A stretch of DNA of 61,967 nucleotides from Allomuricauda sp. M10 (GTDB taxonomy: Bacteria > Bacteroidota > Bacteroidia > Flavobacteriales > Flavobacteriaceae): positions 1 through 61,967 of the forward strand of contig NZ_JAJGBN010000010.1 of the NCBI RefSeq assembly GCF_020782875.1, in the 5' to 3' direction. Within the stretch, counting starts at the first letter, position 1, and every line of letters begins with the position of its first letter. A program made the position numbers and the translations under genes. This document shows positions 18,600 through 27,900 of the stretch, in pieces. The notes beneath the pieces were generated by a model. That model was not told the origin of the DNA. It was given only the letters and a program-made list of their open reading frames with translations, and ran no database searches.

Positions 18600-20255
18600 C
18601 TAATTACATGAGTTGGGTATATCCCTTGTTTCAGTGGAAGTTTCAATGATTCTATCAATGGTAGTAGTACCACGAACCGTTACTTCAATAAAATTGGCTT
18701 GTACATCGGTTACCACACCGGTAAAGCTGTTAAAGGCAAATTGGGTAAGTATTTCTTGTCCTGTCAGCTCACTATTGTCTTCTCGGTATTTACCTGAAAT
18801 TCTAAAACGCTGTGCAAAGGGAACTTTTATGTTCACATATTGTTGGTAAACATCGGCCACGGCAATCGCAGTTCCCGGTGGCACTCCTATTTCCCTGGAA
18901 ACGGATACCTGCACCGATTTTTGGGTACTGAGACTTCCAGATTTGGTATTGGTTGAAGTCAGGGATTTGGAATATTCATAGCTTCCGGTAATAGATCCGG
19001 AAGTTTTACCGCCCGTTCCAAAGAATTTAGTCTCGGCTTCATGAGCAATGGTCACGGAAACACTAACTGTATTAGTTGAGGATACAGACATACTTTCTTC
19101 CCATCCGGCTACTTGTGTGGTGGTGATGGTGTTGCTTTCACCTATCGTTTGTGTTAATGAACCACTGCTGCAATTACGCAGGGTGCTGTTATAGGCACTG
19201 CTGGTTGCTGAAGAAGGCATGATCGGATTCATAAATTTGGAATCTACGGCCAAAATATCCCAATCTATATCAAAAAGCATGATCCTAAAGTATAGGGGTT
19301 CATCTGGATCGGGATTATCTGCAACCGCAAAGCCTTGTCCGGATAAAATCAGTGGATTATCTGCCCCGTTGGGTACGATTTTGAAAAGTCCGGGAGCTTC
19401 TTTTACTATTTTAAACCAATAGTTAGGATAATCCAACACGTTGGTGTTACCTCCATTTTGTGTAATATTCGCTTTACTTTGGATTCGGAGCTGAGTACCA
19501 TACATGTACAAATAATGTAGGTCACTGTTGTTATGTACCCCAATGGAATAGTATTCTTCGTTTCCAGGAATCTTTTTAAAATAATAAGTGGAAAAATCTT
19601 CCAATGAAAATGTGGCATTGGCAGAATAATCCAATTCTTGTCTATATCGGACATCTGTTGCCAGGTTTGTAGTGTTGGTATAAAGTTGGGAACTGGGCAC
19701 CCCAATAACTTCATTGTCCATATTCACTACCTGCATAAAATACTTGAGGTCTTCCCTTAAAGTAACTTCAGCGAACAGGTCATCTAAACTATCGGCGGTA
19801 ATCTCTTTTTCATTGGGACTGGATGCGAAGGAAAGTTTCGCGAAGTTTTGAGTTGCCAGGACTGCGTCATTTTCATCCAAAACCGTTACCGAAATTGGAA
19901 TACCTTCTTTAAGTTCTTGTTTGATGGATTCTTCCAAATCCTCATTTTTAAAAGATAAGTTGGCCAGATTGTTCAGTTCGTCAAAAAGAACGACTTGGTC
20001 CTCTATGTTTGAGGTGGACTCTATTGAAATAATGACTTTGTAAGGTACATATCCTTTTTTTGCAATATCCCTACCGCTGATACTGATACCGATTTCCCCT
20101 TCATCAGTTTCAAATTCATTTGTGGAAATGGGGCTAGGTAGTACCTCTATCCCTTTTTTTGTAGGTTCTGCCGATTCATCCTTACTACAGGCCATAAATA
20201 AAACGACCAGTAAGGTGAGGGCCATTTTACTGTAATTATTAAATGTTGTTTTCAT
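18600..20255 (-). CDS. Lipoprotein with aerolysin/ETX-MTX2-like pore-forming domain
   Basis: 551-residue lipoprotein. The signal peptide ends in the lipobox LFMAC (Cys23) followed by SKDESAE, an acidic tail like the signals that send Bacteroidota lipoproteins to the cell surface. Residues about 40-215 are a domain I do not recognise. About 222-330 (EEYYSIGVHNNSDLHYLYM, WFKIVKEAPGLFKIVP, PLILSGQGFA) resembles a ricin-type beta-trefoil. About 360-545 looks like an aerolysin/ETX-MTX2 module: Ser/Thr-rich alternating strands (QTIGESNTITTT, SMSVSSTNTVSVSVTIAHEA), a FFGTGGKTSGSITGSYEYS prestem-like stretch, then VSREIGVPPGTAIAVADVY and VPFAQRFRISGKY, the order seen in that toxin family. The assignment is by pattern only. 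Its upstream region and the regulator before it are described separately. A defence, predation or self-surface role is open. Confidence 0.68.
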   Translation of the reverse strand: MKTTFNNYSKMALTLLVVLFMACSKDESAEPTKKGIEVLPSPISTNEFETDEGEIGISISGRDIAKKGYVPYKVIISIESTSNIEDQVVLFDELNNLANLSFKNEDLEESIKQELKEGIPISVTVLDENDAVLATQNFAKLSFASSPNEKEITADSLDDLFAEVTLREDLKYFMQVVNMDNEVIGVPSSQLYTNTTNLATDVRYRQELDYSANATFSLEDFSTYYFKKIPGNEEYYSIGVHNNSDLHYLYMYGTQLRIQSKANITQNGGNTNVLDYPNYWFKIVKEAPGLFKIVPNGADNPLILSGQGFAVADNPDPDEPLYFRIMLFDIDWDILAVDSKFMNPIMPSSATSSAYNSTLRNCSSGSLTQTIGESNTITTTQVAGWEESMSVSSTNTVSVSVTIAHEAETKFFGTGGKTSGSITGSYEYSKSLTSTNTKSGSLSTQKSVQVSVSREIGVPPGTAIAVADVYQQYVNIKVPFAQRFRISGKYREDNSELTGQEILTQFAFNSFTGVVTDVQANFIEVTVRGTTTIDRIIETSTETRDIPNSCN

Positions 20256-20287
20256 GATTCTGTGTTTTGTGGTTAAACTTTTTAATG

Positions 20288-20348
20288 CGTTTTGTGCGAC
20301 TCGCCCGGTAACGGTCTGCAGCCCTTAGCCGAGCAAGACCACAAAACG
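20288..20348. repeat. 61-bp imperfect inverted repeat in the leader
   Basis: Perfect outer arms CGTTTTGTG (20288-20296) and CACAAAACG (20340-20348) flank an inner bulged palindrome centred exactly on CTGCAG (20316-20321), with GGTAACGGT against CCCTTAGCC. It lies between the predicted promoter and the ATG of the aerolysin-like gene, so its transcript should fold into a long bulged hairpin. Confidence 0.65.
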
Positions 20349-20372
20349 GTTTTGTCAAAATCATTGACAGGA

Positions 20373-20380
20373 CAAACATA
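20373..20380 (-). promoter_or_regulatory. -7 promoter element of the aerolysin-like gene
   Basis: Minus-strand TATGTTTG, an exact TAnnTTTG match about 118 bases before the ATG. No TTG lies at the right distance, which fits a promoter that needs an activator bound at the upstream TGTCC repeats. Confidence 0.5.
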
Positions 20381-20411
20381 AAATGCTGATTTTGAGGAGG
20401 GAAATATTGAC

Positions 20412-20463
20412 GGTGGACAAAAGGTGGACACCCCAGTTTTAGTAAAGGGACATCAGGTGGACA
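20412..20463 (-). promoter_or_regulatory. 11-bp-phased TGTCC direct-repeat array
   Basis: On the minus strand TGTCCACC begins at 20463, 20430 and 20419 and TGTCCC at 20452, so neighbouring copies are 11, 22 and 11 bases apart, on one face of the helix. The array sits about 30-85 bases upstream of the -7 element, a typical place for an activator. The regulator is not known. Confidence 0.55.
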
Positions 20464-20477
20464 GAAGAAAGGGGTTT

Positions 20478-22328
20478 TTATAGACTTAGCACCAAGTCTT
20501 GAAGGGAATCTTCAGTGGTGATGTTCAATTTTTTGCGCAATCTATAACGCGCTTTTTTGATGCCTTCCTGCGAAATATTCAGAATATTGGCAATTTCCTT
20601 GGAGGACAAATTCATCTTTAAAAGGGCAAGTAGGCGTAATTCGTTGGCCGTGATGTCTGGGAACTTGGCCTTTACATTGCTGTTGAAATCTTTGTGGACC
20701 TCTTCAAAATAGCGGGAAAAGTTTTTCCAGTTGTTGTCATCCTGAAGGTCAAAATCAATGGTTCGGATAAGTTGTTGGTACCCATTTTTGGAGGCATCGG
20801 CTTGCTTCAATTCTTCGGCCTTTTGTTTCAGGTCTTCCAAAACTTCGTTCTTTTTGGCCAAATGAAGGGCATGAGTGGTCAGTTCCTTCTTTTTGAAAGC
20901 CAATTCGGAATCTACCTTTTCTTTCTCCAATTTGTTGCGTTTCAATTTTTGACGGATGCCATAAAAACCAAAGCCGAACACCAAAATCGATAATCCAAGC
21001 CCGACCCCTAAAAGTAGTTTTTGAAGATTGCTCACTTTGGCTTCTTGCTCCAACAAAACGATCTGCTGTTCTTTCTTTTCAGTTTCGTACTGGGTCTTCA
21101 ATTCATCAATTTGTTTTGCTTTTTGAAGGTTGAAAACACTATCGCTCACTTTTTGATAATTTCTTTGGTCGGACAGGGCATTGGCATAATCGCCAACTTC
21201 TTCATAGGCTTTGGAACGGCCAAAGTACCCGTCCCCTAAAATGTCCAAAGCTTTTATCGAATCGGCCAAGGCTATGGCCCTGGTATGATTGATAATCGAA
21301 TTTTTATAATCACCATTTTTGAAATAAGCAGTACCTATATCATTATGACTGATGATAAGATTGTTGATGGAGCCAATCTTTTTGGTAACTGCATTGCCCT
21401 TCAGTAAGTAATCGATTGCCTTATCATATTGCTCCATGTCCTGCAAGATCAACCCCAAATTGGTCAAGTTGGCCGCGATATAATCATCGCGGTTCATGCG
21501 ATAGCTGATCTCCAAGCTTTCCTCATAATTTTTTTTGGAGCTTTCATAATCATTCAGGTACCAATACACATTGCCAATTTCAATATAGATGGTAGCGATC
21601 CATTGCTCATCCTTTAATTCCTTGAAAATGTTGAGGGAAGTTTTGAGGGGTTCCAAAGAAAGGTCGTAATTGCCCCGAAGCATTTCCACCCTTCCTATAT
21701 CGGCCAAGGCTATAGCTTTCCTTTTGGGGTTGGGCGGCGTAATGGTGTCCAAGATCCTTGAGGCTTTCAGAACCTCTTCCATTGCCAGGTTAAAGTCGCC
21801 GGTATCCATGTAAATAGTGGATTTTCGCTGAAGGTTATCCACTATCTGCAAACTGTTTTGTAGCGCTTGGGCAATTTTTATGCCCTCATCCGCCAGATCC
21901 AACGCTTTTTTAAAATTGCCTTGAAGAGTTTCCAAGGTTGCATATTCGTTGAGGGTAGTCCACAGTTCTTTCTTTTCCTCTGCTTTTTTAAGTATGTTGA
22001 TGGATTTTTCAAAATAATACCGTGAAGAATCCACATTAGGCAAAAATCGAAAGTGATAAGCCTTATTGAGGTAAGCCACCCCTTCGCCCTTTGAAAATTG
22101 TATTTTACGGGAAAGGTTTAAGGATTGATCGTTATAGGAAAATGCTTTTTGTGGATCTTTGTGCCTAAGATGGGTAAAAAGCTTTTGTAAAGTTCCAATT
22201 TTGGAAGTGTCCACAGTTTGTTGCGCAAAAACTTCCAACAGACTATCCCGTTTCTTATCTTCTTGGGCAATAGTTTTGGCGTGAGTTATAAAGAGAAAGC
22301 AAAGAAAATACAGGATTTTGGTCTTCAT
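20478..22328 (-). CDS. TPR-repeat membrane regulator with C-terminal HTH
   Basis: 616-residue Bacteroidota-type regulator: signal peptide (1-21), about seven to eight tetratricopeptide repeats in the periplasm (about 35-395, e.g. AIALADIGRVEMLRGNYDLSLEPLKTSL split over repeats), one transmembrane helix near 437-457 (LLLGVGLGLSILVFGFGFYG), a charged coiled coil and a cytoplasmic LuxR/GerE-like helix-turn-helix at about 555-616 (DITANELRLLALLKMNLSS, ANILNISQEGIKKARYRL). It probably senses a periplasmic signal and binds DNA directly from the membrane. It lies 222 bases upstream of the aerolysin-like gene on the same strand and could control it. No kinase domain is present. Confidence 0.82.
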   Translation of the reverse strand: MKTKILYFLCFLFITHAKTIAQEDKKRDSLLEVFAQQTVDTSKIGTLQKLFTHLRHKDPQKAFSYNDQSLNLSRKIQFSKGEGVAYLNKAYHFRFLPNVDSSRYYFEKSINILKKAEEKKELWTTLNEYATLETLQGNFKKALDLADEGIKIAQALQNSLQIVDNLQRKSTIYMDTGDFNLAMEEVLKASRILDTITPPNPKRKAIALADIGRVEMLRGNYDLSLEPLKTSLNIFKELKDEQWIATIYIEIGNVYWYLNDYESSKKNYEESLEISYRMNRDDYIAANLTNLGLILQDMEQYDKAIDYLLKGNAVTKKIGSINNLIISHNDIGTAYFKNGDYKNSIINHTRAIALADSIKALDILGDGYFGRSKAYEEVGDYANALSDQRNYQKVSDSVFNLQKAKQIDELKTQYETEKKEQQIVLLEQEAKVSNLQKLLLGVGLGLSILVFGFGFYGIRQKLKRNKLEKEKVDSELAFKKKELTTHALHLAKKNEVLEDLKQKAEELKQADASKNGYQQLIRTIDFDLQDDNNWKNFSRYFEEVHKDFNSNVKAKFPDITANELRLLALLKMNLSSKEIANILNISQEGIKKARYRLRKKLNITTEDSLQDLVLSL

Positions 22329-22413
22329 GAGGTTGAATTACCCCCTAAAATAGCAATTTGTCCCAACTTTTTGAAAAAGAAGGGATTATAACGGCATGGA
22401 AAAACTCGAAAAT

Positions 22414-23073
22414 TTAGAAAAAATCCGAAAAGAAGGACCTTACCTCAAAATAGGTGGCTTCCTTCATCGTGTTGAACCGCACCTCGGCATGGCCCACCCT
22501 TTCTTCGGGACCAATCCCCACACTGTGGAATCCACCGGCAATGGCGGCATCAATGCCTTTTTCGGCATCTTCGAATACCACACAGTTGCTAGGTTGCAGT
22601 TTCAATTTTTCGGAAGCATACAAAAAGATGTCCGGAGCAGGTTTGCTCTTGGCCACACTATTTCCGTCCCCGATCACATCAAAAAAATGGGTGGCGTTCA
22701 GTTGTTGCAACACCTTTATGGCATTTTTGCTGGCGCTTCCCAAGGCTACCAAAAATCCTTCCTGACGTAAATGGGTCAACAGTTCTTTGGCTCCCGGGAG
22801 GTAATCGTTTGGGGTCATGGTATCCAAACTGGCCACGTAGATGTCATTTTTCTTGGTGGCAAGTTCAACCACGGCATCATCTGTTAGGGTAACATGGTTG
22901 TAGTCCATGATCACTTTGATAGAATCCATACGCGAAATCCCGCGGAGTTGTTCATTGAGCTCGCGGTCAAAGTGCCAGCCCATTTCGTCCGAGAGTTTTT
23001 TCCAAGCTTCAAAGTGGAGTTCAGCCGTATCGGTGATTACTCCGTCCAAATCAAAAATGAATCCCTTGATCAT
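22414..23073 (-). CDS. pgmB: Beta-phosphoglucomutase
   Basis: HAD-superfamily enzyme interconverting beta-glucose 1-phosphate and glucose 6-phosphate, about 219 residues. The start MIKGFIFDLDGVITDTAELHF at 23073 is used; it places the nucleophile Asp8 and acid/base Asp10 exactly as in known beta-PGMs. The cap domain has LRGISRMDSIKVI; motif II is VALGSASKNA, the Lys is in KSKPAPDIF and the metal acids in VVFEDAEKGIDAAIAGG. Maltose/trehalose phosphorylases, its usual partners, are not in the window. A longer reading from 23223 adds non-conserved sequence and is rejected. It is divergent from guaA. Confidence 0.88.
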   Translation of the reverse strand: MIKGFIFDLDGVITDTAELHFEAWKKLSDEMGWHFDRELNEQLRGISRMDSIKVIMDYNHVTLTDDAVVELATKKNDIYVASLDTMTPNDYLPGAKELLTHLRQEGFLVALGSASKNAIKVLQQLNATHFFDVIGDGNSVAKSKPAPDIFLYASEKLKLQPSNCVVFEDAEKGIDAAIAGGFHSVGIGPEERVGHAEVRFNTMKEATYFEVRSFFSDFF

Positions 23074-23265
23074 GGTTTGGTTTATTTTGGTCTGCAAAGA
23101 AATGACGAAAACAATTAAGAAAAAAACTACATTAGGGTATGTGTATGCCAATGTTCGATAAGGTGCACAAAACAACCGTCCAAATAAAAGGGCAAACCCG
23201 TTGAAGATTGAAAAAGTTGTCATAAATATCCATTAAAAGATACTTTTCCAACTAAACCAAATTGC

Positions 23266-23273
23266 TATTTTTG
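23266..23273 (+). promoter_or_regulatory. -7 element almost touching the guaA start
   Basis: TATTTTTG, an exact TAnnTTTG match, ends only three bases before the guaA ATG at 23277. If used, the mRNA would be leaderless or nearly so. Confidence 0.5.
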
Positions 23274-23276
23274 CCC

Positions 23277-24809
23277 ATGCATAACAACGTACTTATTCTA
23301 GACTTCGGTTCCCAGTACACCCAATTGATCGCGAGACGCGTGAGGGAACTCAACATTTATTCCGAGATAAAACCTTTTAACAAACTGCCCAAGGACCTGT
23401 CCGATTACAAGGCCGTGATACTTTCGGGGTCACCTTCATCGGTACGGTCGGAGCAGGCACCTCAACCCGATCTTTCAGAAATAAAGGGTAAAATGCCTTT
23501 GTTGGGTATTTGTTACGGGGCACAGTACCTGTCCCACTTTCATGGTGGAAATGTGGCGCCGTCCGCAACTCGGGAGTATGGTAGGGCCAATTTATCCTTC
23601 GTGAAAAATGATGAGGCATTTTTAAATGGACTGGACCAAGGAAGTCAAGTTTGGATGAGCCACAGTGATACCATCAAGGAACTACCTGAAGGTGGAATTC
23701 GTTTGGCGAGTACCCACGATGTGGAAAATGCAGCCTTCAAAATTGATGGCGAAACAACATACGGTATTCAATTTCACCCAGAAGTTTACCATACCACAGA
23801 TGGCAAAAAGTTGCTTGAAAACTTTTTGGTGAACATTGCGGGATTGAAACAGGATTGGACTCCCGATGCTTTTGTGGAAACGACTGTTGAAGAGCTTAAA
23901 AAAGAAATCGGGGATGAAAAAGTGATCCTTGGTTTGTCTGGTGGAGTAGATTCCAGTGTGGCGGCCATGTTGTTGAACAAGGCCATTGGCGACCATCTAT
24001 ATTGCATCTTTGTAAACAACGGTCTTTTACGCAAGAATGAGTTTGAAAGCGTATTGGACCAATACAAGCATATGGGTCTCAATGTGAAGGGAGTGGACGC
24101 TTCGGCACGTTTTTTGGATGCCTTGAAGGGCGAATCCGACCCAGAAGGTAAAAGAAAGATCATCGGAAGGGTCTTTATTGAAGTTTTTGATGACGAGTCC
24201 CACAAAGTGGAAAATGCAAAATGGTTGGCACAAGGGACCATTTATCCGGATAGGATCGAATCGGTTTCAGCAAGTGGTGGTCCATCCGCGGTGATCAAAA
24301 GTCACCACAATGTTGGTGGTTTGCCCGATTATATGAAGTTGAAAGTGGTGGAGCCCCTAAAAATGTTGTTCAAGGATGAGGTGAGGAGAGTAGGTGCCAG
24401 CATGGGCATGTCAGAGGATATTTTAGGAAGACACCCATTTCCAGGACCTGGTTTGGGAATCCGTATCTTAGGTGATATTACTGCCGAGAAAGTGGCCATT
24501 TTGCAAGAAGTGGATGCCATTTTTATTGAAGGTTTAAAAAAATGGGGACTTTATGATAAGGTTTGGCAGGCCGGAGCCATGCTTTTGCCCGTAGATAGTG
24601 TAGGGGTCATGGGAGATGAGCGTACCTATGAGAAATGTGTGGCGCTAAGGGCCGTGGAAAGTACCGATGGTATGACCGCTGATTGGGTAAATTTACCTTA
24701 TGGGTTCCTTCAAAAGGTCTCAAATGATATAATAAACAAGGTTAAGGGCGTTAATAGAGTAGTGTACGACATTAGCTCAAAACCACCTGCAACTATAGAA
24801 TGGGAATGA
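23277..24809 (+). CDS. guaA: GMP synthase (glutamine-hydrolysing)
   Basis: Amination of XMP to GMP with glutamine and ATP, last step of guanine nucleotide synthesis; 510 residues, the family length. The class I amidotransferase domain (1-195) shows [18 protein letters not shown], the nucleophile Cys in [11 protein letters not shown] and the His/Glu in FHPEVYHT. The ATP-pyrophosphatase domain has the P-loop [13 protein letters not shown] and the C-terminal dimerisation part has [18 protein letters not shown] 23277 is chosen over a TTG 15 bases upstream because relatives begin at [13 protein letters not shown]. Its stop overlaps the next gene's ATG (ATGA), so the downstream chain is translationally coupled. 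Confidence 0.96.
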   Translation: MHNNVLILDFGSQYTQLIARRVRELNIYSEIKPFNKLPKDLSDYKAVILSGSPSSVRSEQAPQPDLSEIKGKMPLLGICYGAQYLSHFHGGNVAPSATREYGRANLSFVKNDEAFLNGLDQGSQVWMSHSDTIKELPEGGIRLASTHDVENAAFKIDGETTYGIQFHPEVYHTTDGKKLLENFLVNIAGLKQDWTPDAFVETTVEELKKEIGDEKVILGLSGGVDSSVAAMLLNKAIGDHLYCIFVNNGLLRKNEFESVLDQYKHMGLNVKGVDASARFLDALKGESDPEGKRKIIGRVFIEVFDDESHKVENAKWLAQGTIYPDRIESVSASGGPSAVIKSHHNVGGLPDYMKLKVVEPLKMLFKDEVRRVGASMGMSEDILGRHPFPGPGLGIRILGDITAEKVAILQEVDAIFIEGLKKWGLYDKVWQAGAMLLPVDSVGVMGDERTYEKCVALRAVESTDGMTADWVNLPYGFLQKVSNDIINKVKGVNRVVYDISSKPPATIEWE

Positions 24810-26947
24810 AAAAAACACTTTTTAGACTGGTTTTGGCGGTTCTTTTTATGGCCGCATTGCCAGCCACAGCGCAAAACTATGCCACTCATGCCGTAAAGGA
24901 AGGGGAGACGCTTCAGAGTATCGCACAAAAATATCGGGTTACCCCATATTCCATCCTTCAGGCTAATAAAGAGATCAAGACTGCCGCCGATGTAAAGGTG
25001 AACACGATCCTCGTGATTCCTATCAATGGTAATGCCACGATCGAGAAAAAGGAAGAAAAACCGGTCCAGGAAGAAATCAAGCCTATAGGATTTACAAGGC
25101 ATAGGGTCCGCAAAAAAGAAACCCTTTTCGGGATTACCCAAAAATATAAGATTACTGAGGAGCAACTCAAAAGATACAACAGGGAACTGTATTCTTCTTC
25201 CCTTCAAAAAGGAATGGTGCTACAAATACCAAAATTCCCGGAGGTTGACCCCAATGAAGAAAAAGACCTGGATTTTGTTACCTATGTGGTACAACCGAAG
25301 GAAACCCGTTGGAGCATTGCCAATAAATATGGGATTACCATAGATAGCCTTCTTCTGTTGAATCCGGAGTTGCTAAAAAACACCGATTATTTGGCTGCTG
25401 GCCAAGAATTGAAATTGCCACGACCAAAGGGTGACAGCCTTAAAGATCAGAAGGTGGATCTGTTTTCGTCCTACACCGTCCCTCCTAAAATGACCTTGTA
25501 CAGTTTGGGCAGGGAATATGGGATTCCATCGGACTCCATTGTGAAGTTGAACCCTGAGATCATGAAAGAAGGAGGACTTAAAGAAGGAATGGTCATCCGC
25601 TTGCCTAAAAAGCAAAGTGATGCAGGTGTGGTAAACACTGAAAACTATATTTTTTACGAAGTAAAACCCAAGCAGAATATTTTCAGGATTACCCAAAACC
25701 TGAAAATTTCCAGGGATGAACTGTACCGCCTCAACCCAGATCTGGAAAACGGTCTAAAGGCGGGAATGGTACTGAAACTTCCCAAAGAGAAGGCTGCTGG
25801 ATTGGAAGTGAAAAATGCCCTGGTCTTGGACCGTGTAAACCTTGTGGACAGCATCGATGTGGCCAACAGACCCAAATTGGTGTTCATGTTGCCTTTCCGA
25901 TTGGATAGGGTCAACATCAGCGATGTGGAAAAAACAGAAGGGCAGATCAAGACACGCAGGGATATGAACCTAAGTCTAGGCTTTTATTCCGGGGCATTGA
26001 TGGCTTTGGATTCCATCAAAAAAATGGGTGTTTCGGTTGATGTACAAACCTATGATACCGAACTGAGCCAGACCAAGGTGAAAGAAATTTTGTTTAGGGA
26101 CAACCTTTCCGGGGTAGGTGCTATAATTGGCCCAATCTCTGCTGCCGCCTTGGACGAAGTGGCCGTGCACGCAGCCACAAAAAATATTCCGGTTATTGCG
26201 CCAATTTCTTCCGAAAGCAAATTGAGCCATGGTAACGTTTTCTTTTCGGTGCCGAGAGATGCCGTTATGCGTGACAAGATGCTTTCTTATATGAAGAAGA
26301 TCTATAAGAATGAGAATGTGATCATCATTGCAGATTCTACCCATCGAGTGGCCAATGATTCCATCTTGGGTAAATTTCCAGCGGCACAAATGGCCAAATT
26401 GATTGACAATAAATCGCTGCATTTGGATCAATTTTTGGTGAAACTTTCCGAAACGAAGGAAAACTGGGTGTTTTTGGAAACGGACCAAGCCAATATGGTT
26501 TCCAGTGTCACCTCCATTCTCAACTCTGCTAATGCCGGAGACATAAAAATACGCATGTTCACTACCAGTTATAATGGCGCTTTTGAAGACGAAGCCATAT
26601 CTAAAACGCATTTGTCCAAATTGCGGTTTACCTATCCTTCCTTTTATAGGGAAGTGGGAGAGGATACCTTCACCAAAGCCTATGCAAAACGGTTTAATGG
26701 CAATCAGCCAGACCGTTATGCCATCCGTGGTTTTGATGTGACCTTTGATGTTTTGTTGAAACTGGCGCACAGAAACAACCTTTTTGAAACCTCAAAAATT
26801 ATCGGGTTGACCGAATACACGGGCAACAGTTTTGATTATTTCAACGATTGGACGTCAGGATATTTCAACAGGGCTTGTTATATTATGCAGTACGAAGATT
26901 TACAAATCAAAGAAGTAAAACAGGATGACCTCAAAAGTAACCTATAA
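24806..26947 (+). CDS. Five-LysM plus periplasmic-binding-protein fusion
   Basis: 713-residue exported protein. The signal peptide ends near PATAQ. Five LysM modules follow, at about 27-75, 97-145, 158-205, 220-268 and 278-325 (e.g. [54 protein letters not shown]), which bind the GlcNAc backbone of murein. The C-terminal 350 residues (from [12 protein letters not shown]) look like a type 1 periplasmic binding protein fold ([33 protein letters not shown]), as in leucine-binding proteins and the cell-wall synthase activator LpoA. No lipobox and no permease genes are nearby, so murein-bound sensing or synthase regulation is more likely than transport. Start 24806 overlaps the guaA stop. Confidence 0.8.
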   Translation: MKKTLFRLVLAVLFMAALPATAQNYATHAVKEGETLQSIAQKYRVTPYSILQANKEIKTAADVKVNTILVIPINGNATIEKKEEKPVQEEIKPIGFTRHRVRKKETLFGITQKYKITEEQLKRYNRELYSSSLQKGMVLQIPKFPEVDPNEEKDLDFVTYVVQPKETRWSIANKYGITIDSLLLLNPELLKNTDYLAAGQELKLPRPKGDSLKDQKVDLFSSYTVPPKMTLYSLGREYGIPSDSIVKLNPEIMKEGGLKEGMVIRLPKKQSDAGVVNTENYIFYEVKPKQNIFRITQNLKISRDELYRLNPDLENGLKAGMVLKLPKEKAAGLEVKNALVLDRVNLVDSIDVANRPKLVFMLPFRLDRVNISDVEKTEGQIKTRRDMNLSLGFYSGALMALDSIKKMGVSVDVQTYDTELSQTKVKEILFRDNLSGVGAIIGPISAAALDEVAVHAATKNIPVIAPISSESKLSHGNVFFSVPRDAVMRDKMLSYMKKIYKNENVIIIADSTHRVANDSILGKFPAAQMAKLIDNKSLHLDQFLVKLSETKENWVFLETDQANMVSSVTSILNSANAGDIKIRMFTTSYNGAFEDEAISKTHLSKLRFTYPSFYREVGEDTFTKAYAKRFNGNQPDRYAIRGFDVTFDVLLKLAHRNNLFETSKIIGLTEYTGNSFDYFNDWTSGYFNRACYIMQYEDLQIKEVKQDDLKSNL

Positions 26948-27329
26948 CGGAAATCTTCGGACAACAAATGTGCATGTCCGATCCGGAAATGAATATATCA
27001 CGGATGCCCCACTGGACAATAACGGTAAGGGAGAGGCCTTTTCCCCAACTGATACTGTGGCAACAGGTTTGGCCAATTGCATGATGACCATGATGGGGAT
27101 TAAGGCCCGTGATCTTGGGGTAAACCTAACAGGTTTAACGGCCGAAGTGACCAAACACATGGCTGCCGATCCCAGACGTATTTCCAAGATAGAAGTAAAG
27201 CTGGAGATGCCTGCCGATGTTTCCGAAAAGAACCGCAAGATTTTGGTGCATACGGCAAGGACATGCCCGGTACACTTCAGCCTTCACCCTGATATTGAAA
27301 GAATAATCGATTTCCATTGGGTAAAATAA
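26925..27329 (+). CDS. OsmC family peroxidase-like protein
   Basis: 134-residue OsmC/Ohr superfamily protein, which uses a pair of cysteines to reduce organic hydroperoxides. The catalytic Cys is in ATGLANCMMTMMGIKARD (residue about 50) and the second in ARTCPVHFSLHPD (about 116). The glycine-rich N terminus, [20 protein letters not shown], is typical of the YhfA/OsmC-like branch. The start overlaps the preceding gene by 23 bases and the end overlaps the next by 13. Confidence 0.87.
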   Translation: MTSKVTYNGNLRTTNVHVRSGNEYITDAPLDNNGKGEAFSPTDTVATGLANCMMTMMGIKARDLGVNLTGLTAEVTKHMAADPRRISKIEVKLEMPADVSEKNRKILVHTARTCPVHFSLHPDIERIIDFHWVK

Positions 27330-27856
27330 TTTCCATAGGATGTTTGTTTTTCCTCAGCTTTTTGGGATTTGCACAAGAAATTGAGGAAGGCATTCCATGG
27401 GAAGAGCATAGACGGTTGAGTTGGTCAGACTTCAAAGGTAAAATTCCACCCGCAGCGGTCCCTGCTGCTACAACGGCCAGCGGTATCAGTTATACTTATT
27501 CTGCCAATTTATTGCACCATGAAGTGAAACTGGATTTTGAGGTGAATGCCTTTTTTTATCCCAATGAATCGTGGTACAAGCCGGAACAATGTACGGACAA
27601 TACGTTGCGCCATGAACAGCTCCATTTTGACATTGCCGAACTTTTTGCCCGTAAAATGCGCAATAGGTTGCACCGTACCTCTTTTTCCGATGATGTGAAG
27701 GAAGAGGTGCGAAAAATCTATAAGGATATTCTAAGTGCTTTAAAGGATTACCAAGATCAATATGATTGGGAAACCAATTTTTCCAGAAACCTGGAAAAGC
27801 AGATGGAATGGAACCAAAAAATTGAAGAAGCATTACAGCAGGAATGGGAGGAATAA
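27317..27856 (+). CDS. DUF922 family predicted secreted zinc protease
   Basis: 179-residue exported protein with an uncleaved-looking short signal (KIISIGCLFFLSFLGFAQ), a conserved EHRRLSWSDFKGKIPP motif and the metal motif TLRHEQLHFDIAELFARKM, an HExxH zinc site as in DUF922 (predicted secreted Zn-dependent protease). No ATG is available; TTG at 27317 overlapping the OsmC stop gives the right N terminus. It is the last gene of the guaA chain. The proteolytic activity of the family has not, to my knowledge, been shown, and the substrate is unknown. Confidence 0.75.
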   Translation: MGKIISIGCLFFLSFLGFAQEIEEGIPWEEHRRLSWSDFKGKIPPAAVPAATTASGISYTYSANLLHHEVKLDFEVNAFFYPNESWYKPEQCTDNTLRHEQLHFDIAELFARKMRNRLHRTSFSDDVKEEVRKIYKDILSALKDYQDQYDWETNFSRNLEKQMEWNQKIEEALQQEWEE

Positions 27857-27900
27857 CATATAGGAGTTTCCAGTAATTTAAACTAATTAAAACCAATAGT

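Noticed and set aside
20288..20348. Integron attC site
   Set aside because: The bulged palindrome looks similar, but RYYYAAC/GTTRRRY core boxes are not found on both ends and no integrase or cassette array is present.
22333..22413. Small gene between pgmB and the TPR regulator
   Set aside because: Only 80 bases, with no convincing start or conserved peptide.
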